A stretch of 6,445 nucleotides of DNA, from NCBI GenBank assembly GCA_964386435.1, contig CAYLSV010000146.1:1-6445 (forward strand), given 5' to 3'. The notes beneath the pieces are model-generated. The model did not search any database. It saw nothing but the letters and a program-made list of their open reading frames with translations, and had not been told where the DNA came from. Origin of the DNA: CAYLSV01 sp964386435. Lineage in GTDB: Bacteria > Planctomycetota > Phycisphaerae > Tepidisphaerales > Tepidisphaeraceae. This document shows positions 1 to 6,445 of this stretch, piece by piece; within the stretch, counting starts at the first letter, position 1; every line of letters begins with the position of its first letter. Position numbers and translations under genes: made by a program.

Positions 1-1895
1 TCCACCTTTTTCGGCCCCATCCCGGCGACGGCTTCAAGCTCCTTGGGCGTCGTGGGGGCGGCGACGGCAATGGCCTGGAGGGTGCGGTTGCTGGCGACGA
101 TGTACGGCGGCTTCTCCAGCTCGCGGGCGAGGTCGGTGCGGGCCTGGCGGAGGCGCTCGAAACGTGCGGAGGCCTCGGGGGTGAAGTCGGGATCGAAGTC
201 GGCCTGCGCCGAGCGGCCGCCGGACTTGCGGATCGCGAGGTTGCGGCGGCGGGGCAGCAAATCGGCCAGCGGCGAGGGCGGGGGCGTCTCGCCCTTCATC
301 ACGGTGACGCCGGGGCGGGTCAGCTCCAGCACCGGCCGGCCCGGCTCGGGTTCGACCTGACGGAGCAGGCCCGTCTCGATCACGCGGTGGAGCATGGCGA
401 TGACCTGCTTCGCCTGGAACTCGCCGAGTGCGCCGTATGTTTTGAGCTGGTCGAGCCGCCAGCGGCGCAGGCGCTCGTTGTCGCTGCCGGTGAGGACTTC
501 GGCAATCGTGCCGAGGCCGAACCGGGTGCCCATCTGCTGGACGCGGGCGACGGCCGACAGGATCTTGCGGACCGCCAGCGTGGCCGATTCGGGCACCTCG
601 AGGTCGCTGTCGTGGATGACCACCTCGCCCCCGCCGCGGCAGATGTCGCAGGTGCCGCACTCGATTTGCTGCTCGTCGCCGAAGTAGTCGAGGATCTGCT
701 GCCGGCGGCAACGGCGGGTGCGGGCGTAGTTGATCACGCCGTTGAGCTTGGCCGTCGCCCGGCGTTGCAGCTCCTCGATCCGCGTCAAACCGGCCACGTC
801 GCCGTCGCCGTTCTCGCCGAGTTTGTCGATGAAAAACTCCTGCGTCCGCTTGTCGGCGAAGCTGTAGAGCATCAAACACGTCGCCGCCCGCCCGTCGCGG
901 CCCGCCCGCCCGGCCTCCTGGTAGTAGGCCTCCATCGTGCCGGGGATGTTGTAGTGCAGCACCCAGCGGATGTCGGGCTTGTTGATGCCCATGCCAAAGG
1001 CGTTGGTGGCGACGGCGATCGCCCCCTCGGTTTGCATGAACGCCTCCTGGTTCGCCGACCGGGCGGCCTGATCCATGCCGGCGTGATAGGCGACGACGGT
1101 CCGCCCCGGCAAGTTCGCCGCCAGCACGTCGGTGACGGCGTCGACGTTCTTCCGCGTCGAGCAGTAGACGATGCCACTGCCGGGGTTGCGGCTGGCGAAC
1201 TGGTAGATGCGGTTTTCTTTGTCGGCCTTCTTCTGGATCGTTTCGGCGTCGTAGGCGAGGTTGGTGCGGTCGAAGCCGGTGACGGTGATCTTCGGATCGT
1301 CAAGGCCCAGGCTGCGGACGATGTCGTCGCGGACGTCGGCGGTCGCCGTGGCGGTGAGGGCGAGGGCCGGGGGGCGGCCGAGTTTTTCCAGCACGCCCCC
1401 GAGTTGTTGGTACTCGGTGCGAAAATCGTGACCCCACTGGCTGATGCAGTGCGCCTCGTCGACGGCAAACAGCCGCACGTCCGACCGCCGCAGAATTTCC
1501 AGAAAGTCGCCCGCGAAGAAGCGTTCCGGCGCGACGTACAGCAGGCCGTCGTAGCCCTCCTCAATCTGCTGCAACACGTCCCGCTTGCCCGCGGCGTCGA
1601 GGCTGCTGTTGAGCAGCAACGCCTTGATGTTCTTCTCGTTGAGTTGCCGGACCTGATCCTCCATCAGCGCGATCAGCGGCGAGACGACGACAGTCAGCCC
1701 GCCCCGCACCACGGCCGGCAGTTGATAGCACAGACTCTTGCCCGCCCCGGTGGGCATGACGCACAGCACGTCCCGGCCGGCGAGGGCGGCCTCGATGACG
1801 CCGCGTTGGCTGGGCCGGAAGTGGTCGAGGCCGAAGGTGTCTTCCAGCGCCCGCTGCAGCACGTCATTCGCGGGATCGGCGACGGACTCGGGCAT
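1..1895 (-). CDS. recQ: ATP-dependent DNA helicase RecQ (C-terminus beyond window)
   Basis: This is a 3'-5' superfamily 2 DNA helicase of recombination and fork repair, acting on DNA in the cytoplasm; 631 codons are visible. In order it has motif 0 (FRPSQ, residues 26-30), Walker A (PTGAGKS, 48-54), the DEAH box (146-149) followed by the RecQ aromatic loop HCISQWGHDF, and motif VI (QEAGRAGRDG, 326-335). An RQC zinc site follows with all four cysteines (C396, C413, C416, C419), then a winged-helix region around 430-530. An HRDC domain begins near 576 and is cut by the window edge at the GMGPKKV helix-hairpin-helix-like segment. E. coli RecQ has 609 residues, so only the last part of HRDC should be missing. 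ATG 1895 is the first start codon in frame after the rpmB stop, and the N-terminus fits the family. No clear Shine-Dalgarno site precedes it. It appears intact and functional. Confidence 0.96.
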   Translation of the reverse strand, partial: MPESVADPANDVLQRALEDTFGLDHFRPSQRGVIEAALAGRDVLCVMPTGAGKSLCYQLPAVVRGGLTVVVSPLIALMEDQVRQLNEKNIKALLLNSSLDAAGKRDVLQQIEEGYDGLLYVAPERFFAGDFLEILRRSDVRLFAVDEAHCISQWGHDFRTEYQQLGGVLEKLGRPPALALTATATADVRDDIVRSLGLDDPKITVTGFDRTNLAYDAETIQKKADKENRIYQFASRNPGSGIVYCSTRKNVDAVTDVLAANLPGRTVVAYHAGMDQAARSANQEAFMQTEGAIAVATNAFGMGINKPDIRWVLHYNIPGTMEAYYQEAGRAGRDGRAATCLMLYSFADKRTQEFFIDKLGENGDGDVAGLTRIEELQRRATAKLNGVINYARTRRCRRQQILDYFGDEQQIECGTCDICRGGGEVVIHDSDLEVPESATLAVRKILSAVARVQQMGTRFGLGTIAEVLTGSDNERLRRWRLDQLKTYGALGEFQAKQVIAMLHRVIETGLLRQVEPEPGRPVLELTRPGVTVMKGETPPPSPLADLLPRRRNLAIRKSGGRSAQADFDPDFTPEASARFERLRQARTDLARELEKPPYIVASNRTLQAIAVAAPTTPKELEAVAGMGPKKV

Positions 1896-1935
1896 GGGCG
1901 GGAAAAACTTGGGGGCGACGGACCAGAAAGAGGAC

Positions 1936-2014
1936 AGGTAGCTGCGACCACACCTGGTCGCAGTCCGGCGCGGGTTGACAACCGGACGGCGGCCAGGTGT
2001 GGTCGCAGCTACCT
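1936..2014. repeat. Long near-perfect inverted repeat between rpmB and recQ (terminator-like or REP-like)
   Basis: The arms 1936-1957 and 1993-2014 are perfect 22-nt reverse complements. Pairing continues inward: 1958/1992 is a G-T wobble, 1959-1961 pair with 1989-1991, 1962/1988 is the only mismatch, and 1963-1968 pair with 1982-1987. That leaves a 13-nt loop (1969-1981). The 9-mer TGGTCGCAG occurs at 1955-1963 and 2000-2008 and as its complement at 1942-1950, so the left side can also fold locally (1942-1963). The element starts 16 nt past the rpmB stop. On the transcribed strand it is followed by GTCCTCTTTCTGG, which is only moderately T-rich. It could therefore be an imperfect intrinsic terminator, an mRNA-stabilising hairpin, or a dispersed extragenic palindrome. 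Confidence 0.85.
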
Positions 2015-2030
2015 CAAGGTACGCCGGGGT

Positions 2031-2306
2031 TCAGGCGCTGGTTTGGGCATCGTCCTGCCCCGGCCGCCAGGTCCGCTTCGGCGGCTTGACCACCATGCCG
2101 TTCTTGATCGCCTTGGCCGAGGCGTAGACGCGGCAGACTTTGCCGTCGACGACCGCGCGGACCTTTTGCAGGTTCGGGCGGAACTTGCGCTTCGAGACGC
2201 CGGTCACCTTGGTGCCGACGCCGCCGAGGTACTTGGCCTTGCCGCGCGTGGTCATGCTGCGGCCCATGCGGGTTTTCTTACCGGTGAAGTGACAGACGCG
2301 GGGCAT
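2031..2306 (-). CDS. rpmB: 50S ribosomal protein L28 (bL28)
   Basis: This is a structural protein of the large ribosomal subunit, 91 residues long. The L28 signature is clear. The N-terminus is MPRVCHFTGKKTRMG; RKFRPNLQKVRAVVDGK lies at about 40-56 and VYASAKAIKNG at 60-70. Many bacterial L28 proteins are about 60-80 residues. This one carries extra sequence at about 20-39 (RGKAKYLGGVGTKVTG), which I recall from planctomycete homologues, and a basic, then polar, C-terminal tail. Only two cysteines are present (C5, C58), so the two-CXXC zinc form is absent. The ATG is supported by an AAGGAA ribosome-binding site 5 nt upstream. It lies 49 nt downstream of doxX and 135 nt upstream of recQ, both on the same strand. 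Its reading frame is the same as that of recQ, separated by a TGA stop. Confidence 0.95.
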   Translation of the reverse strand: MPRVCHFTGKKTRMGRSMTTRGKAKYLGGVGTKVTGVSKRKFRPNLQKVRAVVDGKVCRVYASAKAIKNGMVVKPPKRTWRPGQDDAQTSA

Positions 2307-2311
2307 AAGGG

Positions 2312-2317
2312 TTCCTT
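2312..2317 (-). promoter_or_regulatory. Ribosome-binding site of rpmB
   Basis: AAGGAA on the minus strand ends 5 nt before the rpmB ATG. It is the clearest Shine-Dalgarno site among the leftward genes and fixes the L28 start. It overlaps a small 5-bp inverted repeat, GTTCC (2311-2315) with GGAAC (2322-2326). That hairpin could partly mask the site, but it is short and may be chance. Confidence 0.7.
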
Positions 2318-2355
2318 GTTCGGAACGGGCAGGTTAGGCAACGCACGCTGCGGGC

Positions 2356-2874
2356 TCAACCTTGATTCACCGCAAAGCCCCGCTCGGTCTGCCCCGGCTC
2401 GCGGTAGCCGGTTTTGGCAAGCATCGAGCGGATCACCGAATCCAGCCCCGTCCGGCCGCTGCCGGTGAAGGCGAACATCAAGAACGGGATCAGGTACAGC
2501 ATGGCCATCTCCTTGCTCGGCTCACCGGGCGCGGCGACGAACGGGTCGCTGCCGTGGGCGACGAACGCCGCCACGCCCATTGTGAACACCAATCCAATGG
2601 CGGCGGGGCGGGTGAAAAGGCCGAGCATGAGCATGATCGCCACGAAGAATTCGTTGATGCCCGCGCCCCACGCCATGAGCTCTGGGGCCGGAAAGCCGAG
2701 CTTCTCGGTGTAGCCGATGAAGCCGGCACTCGGCGGGACTTTGCCCCACCCGTGGCCGGCGGCCATGTAGAAGCCGAGCGACACGCGGGCAATAAGCAAG
2801 CCGATCTCCGCCGGCCAGTCAAAGCCGCCGCGACCGCCGACCATGAGCAGCAGCAGGTTTTTGAGCGCGTTCAT
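2356..2874 (-). CDS. DoxX family integral membrane protein
   Basis: This 172-residue protein has the four-helix layout of the DoxX family. Hydrophobic segments lie at about 22-42, 66-86, 90-107 and 122-138. Family-like features include the first helix LIARVSLGFYMAAGHGWGKV, an INEFFVAIMLMLGLFTRPAA segment in the middle, and FTGSGRTGLDS after the last helix, resembling the usual TGPGRYSLD ending. DoxX proteins sit in the cytoplasmic membrane; some are linked to thiosulfate:quinone oxidoreductase or to redox stress, but most have no proven role, so no specific reaction can be given. The ATG gives a full-length family member. Only a weak AGG precedes it by about 6 nt. It is the first of the three leftward genes and may be co-transcribed with rpmB. 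Its upstream side faces the long intergenic region. Confidence 0.9.
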   Translation of the reverse strand: MNALKNLLLLMVGGRGGFDWPAEIGLLIARVSLGFYMAAGHGWGKVPPSAGFIGYTEKLGFPAPELMAWGAGINEFFVAIMLMLGLFTRPAAIGLVFTMGVAAFVAHGSDPFVAAPGEPSKEMAMLYLIPFLMFAFTGSGRTGLDSVIRSMLAKTGYREPGQTERGFAVNQG

Positions 2875-3096
2875 CGTGGCCTGAGTCTACGACCTCACAA
2901 AGCCACCGGGCACCTTCGTCGCCGTCGGCTCGGGCGGCCTACCTTGAGCGGCAACCCGCCGGCGGCCGTATCGGACGTGCTCCGCATGGCGTCACGGCGG
3001 CGGCGGGATTTGCAGGTGCTGGCGCGGGGCGTTACGATCCGTCCCCGCCCATGCCCCACGGCGGCCGGTTCACGCCGGTTGCCAACGGCATGGCAC

Positions 3097-3147
3097 CCGG
3101 GTTTCGCGGACGTCCCCCGGACGGCCGCGGTGGCCGGGGGAACCCGG
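3097..3147. other. Strong nested GC-rich hairpin
   Basis: The outer stem CCGGGTT (3097-3103) pairs with AACCCGG (3141-3147). The inner stem CCCCCGG (3114-3120) pairs with CCGGGGG (3134-3140). The two stems stack without a gap on the 3' side, with a 10-nt bulge (3104-3113) on the 5' side and a 13-nt loop (3121-3133). No T-run follows on either strand, so it is not an obvious intrinsic terminator. It may be part of a structured RNA or leader, or a by-product of high GC. Confidence 0.5.
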
Positions 3148-3383
3148 AGGTTCACCGTGCGTCCAAGCGTTCGGCGACCTTCGGCCAAGGAGGACCCCGA
3201 CCCGCCGGCCCGGCCGGCCCCGCCCAAGGTCGGTTGCCATGACGGCAAGTTGGCACATTGACCGGACGAACACCCGACCCCGCCGCCCGGCGGGTCGCCG
3301 CCGCAACGACGCTTCGCCATGACCCGCCTCCCGTCCCCGCCACCCGCGAGACCAGCCCGTCGCCAACGCAGCGGGGGCGCGGC

Positions 3384-3414
3384 GCTTGGGCAGGTCGCGG
3401 TTAACCTGCCAAGC
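3384..3414. other. Hairpin with 11-bp stem and one bulge
   Basis: GCTTGG-G-CAGGT (3384-3395) pairs with ACCTGCCAAGC (3404-3414) around an 8-nt loop. The single unpaired base is one of the three Gs at 3388-3390. The loop side overlaps the palindrome GGTTAACC (3399-3406). Downstream bases on both strands lack a T-run. It begins the cluster that continues with the 12-nt repeats at 3427-3462. A protein-binding site or RNA structure is possible, with no direct evidence for either. Confidence 0.5.
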
Positions 3415-3426
3415 CGCTCGATGAAC

Positions 3427-3462
3427 GACTTGACGGGCGACTTGACGGGCGACTTGATCGGC
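3427..3462. repeat. 12-nt tandem repeat, three units
   Basis: Two identical units GACTTGACGGGC (3427-3438, 3439-3450) are followed by a variant, GACTTGATCGGC (3451-3462). The unit is a multiple of three, so the repeat stays open in several frames. Each unit holds TTGAC or TTGAT, resembling a -35 element, but no matching -10 at proper spacing is evident. Possible roles are an iterated protein-binding site upstream of the TPR/STN gene, or replication slippage. Confidence 0.75.
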
Positions 3463-3523
3463 CGGCGGTTTTCCCAGACGCTGGCATCCGGTACAACCAC
3501 CCCGTAGAACCTGAGAACCTGTG

Positions 3524-3544
3524 CCGGCCCGTGGTTGCGGCCGG
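3524..3544. other. Short GC hairpin
   Basis: CCGGCC (3524-3529) pairs with GGCCGG (3539-3544) around a 9-nt loop. Just upstream are two near-identical 8-mers, GAACCTGA (3507-3514) and GAACCTGT (3515-3522). With such GC content a 6-bp stem is weak evidence by itself. Confidence 0.3.
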
Positions 3545-3690
3545 TTCATCCAGATCACCCCAAGGACGACGCCGGCCCGCCGGCCATTACGAACGCCATG
3601 CTCCCCGAGCCCGACCCAACCGCCTGCCCGAACGCTGCCCCCGCCGGCGACGCGGCTTCTTTTGATTCCCACCAGGGTTCAGTTGGTTCG

Positions 3691-3780
3691 GGCCCGCATG
3701 GCCCCGTTGGCCGCAACGGCCCCCGCAGCCCGCAAGGCTTTACCGGCCCCAAGGGCCTTTCCGGCCGCAACGGCCACACC
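3691..3780 (+). other. Collagen-like Gly-X-Y codon run in frame upstream of the TPR/STN gene
   Basis: In the frame of the downstream gene, codons 3691-3780 read as ten consecutive triplets of Gly-X-Y type, nine starting with Gly and one with Ser (codon 3727). Early triplets read GPH, GPV, GRN, GPR. Most codons end in G or C, as in real genes here. The 13-mer GGCCGCAACGGCC (3709-3721, 3763-3775) recurs 54 nt apart in phase, giving GRNG twice. The frame is open from 3508, with an ATG at 3598 that lacks a Shine-Dalgarno site. The segment could be an N-terminal extension of the next protein, a remnant of a collagen-like gene, a short upstream peptide, or untranslated leader. The stronger ribosome-binding site at 3781-3785 argues that the main start is downstream. 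Confidence 0.5.
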
Positions 3781-3785
3781 GAGGA
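3781..3785 (+). promoter_or_regulatory. Ribosome-binding site deciding the start of the TPR/STN gene
   Basis: GAGGA lies 7 nt before ATG 3793, a good Shine-Dalgarno match at normal spacing. The alternative in-frame ATG at 3598 has no such site. This favours 3793, although the resulting signal peptide has a long n-region of about 26 residues. Confidence 0.65.
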
Positions 3786-3792
3786 CCAGTCG

Positions 3793-6445
<2,653 letters not shown>

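Larger units (their letters stand above)
2875..3792. other. Long intergenic region between divergent genes, no convincing gene
   Basis: About 0.9 kb of GC-rich DNA separates doxX (leftward) from the TPR/STN gene (rightward). Open frames of 60-200 codons occur on both strands, but their translations are low-complexity Arg/Gly/Pro-rich sequence with no recognisable domain, as expected by chance at this GC content. I found no tRNA, rRNA or known regulatory RNA by eye. The visible structure is a set of hairpins (3097-3147, 3384-3414, 3524-3544), a 12-nt tandem repeat (3427-3462) and a collagen-like codon run (3691-3780). Promoters for both flanking genes should lie here, but no convincing -35/-10 pair stands out. 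In the frame of the downstream gene the last stop is TAG 3505-3507. Confidence 0.7.

Noticed and set aside
387..2468. Rightward open frame of 693 codons spanning recQ, rpmB and part of doxX
   Set aside because: It is the antisense shadow of three well-recognised genes and has no domain of its own; high G/C third positions remove stops on the opposite strand.
3187..3194. Perfect Shine-Dalgarno-like AAGGAGGA
   Set aside because: No ATG, GTG or TTG lies at usable spacing downstream, so it does not mark a gene start.
3051..3242. 63-codon rightward frame with GPAGPA near its end
   Set aside because: Low-complexity, overlaps the nested hairpin, and lacks the long regular Gly-X-Y spacing seen at 3691-3780.
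3319..3507. 62-codon rightward frame ending in TAG, in the same frame as the TPR/STN gene
   Set aside because: No family resemblance and no ribosome-binding site; it includes the hairpin and 12-nt repeat and looks like chance.
2895..3672. Overlapping leftward frames of about 200 codons in the intergenic region
   Set aside because: Arg/Gly/Pro-rich sequences with no motif, no ribosome-binding site and mutual overlap; the KSPVKSPVKS stretch is only the 12-nt repeat translated.

Overview
The window is GC-rich bacterial DNA with strong G/C preference at third codon positions. The closest match I can suggest is a planctomycete, possibly class Phycisphaerae. This rests on remembered family resemblance: a long-form ribosomal protein L28 with a central insert, and a long TPR protein ending in a secretin-N-like domain and a poly-glycine tract. 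No marker here proves the taxonomy.

The left part (1-2874) holds three genes read leftward. In transcription order they are a DoxX-family membrane protein (2356-2874), ribosomal protein L28 rpmB (2031-2306) and a RecQ DNA helicase (1-1895, with its C-terminus beyond the window edge). The doxX-rpmB gap is 49 nt, so they may be co-transcribed. The rpmB-recQ gap is 135 nt and is mostly filled by a long, almost fully paired inverted repeat (1936-2014). This could end or process the rpmB transcript, or be a dispersed palindromic element.

The middle part (2875-3792, about 0.9 kb) lies between the divergent doxX and the large right-hand gene. I see no convincing gene in it. It contains two strong hairpins, a weaker GC-rich hairpin and a three-unit 12-nt tandem repeat. 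At its right end is a run of collagen-like Gly-X-Y codons in the same frame as the downstream gene.

The right part (3793-6445) is one rightward gene still open at the window edge. It encodes a predicted exported protein with a signal peptide, several TPR-like units, Pro/Ala/acidic linkers, a domain resembling the short N-terminal domain of secretins and TonB receptors (STN), and then poly-glycine. It is the least characterised item in the window. The leftward genes are ordinary housekeeping and membrane functions, and nothing in the sequence ties them functionally to the right-hand gene.
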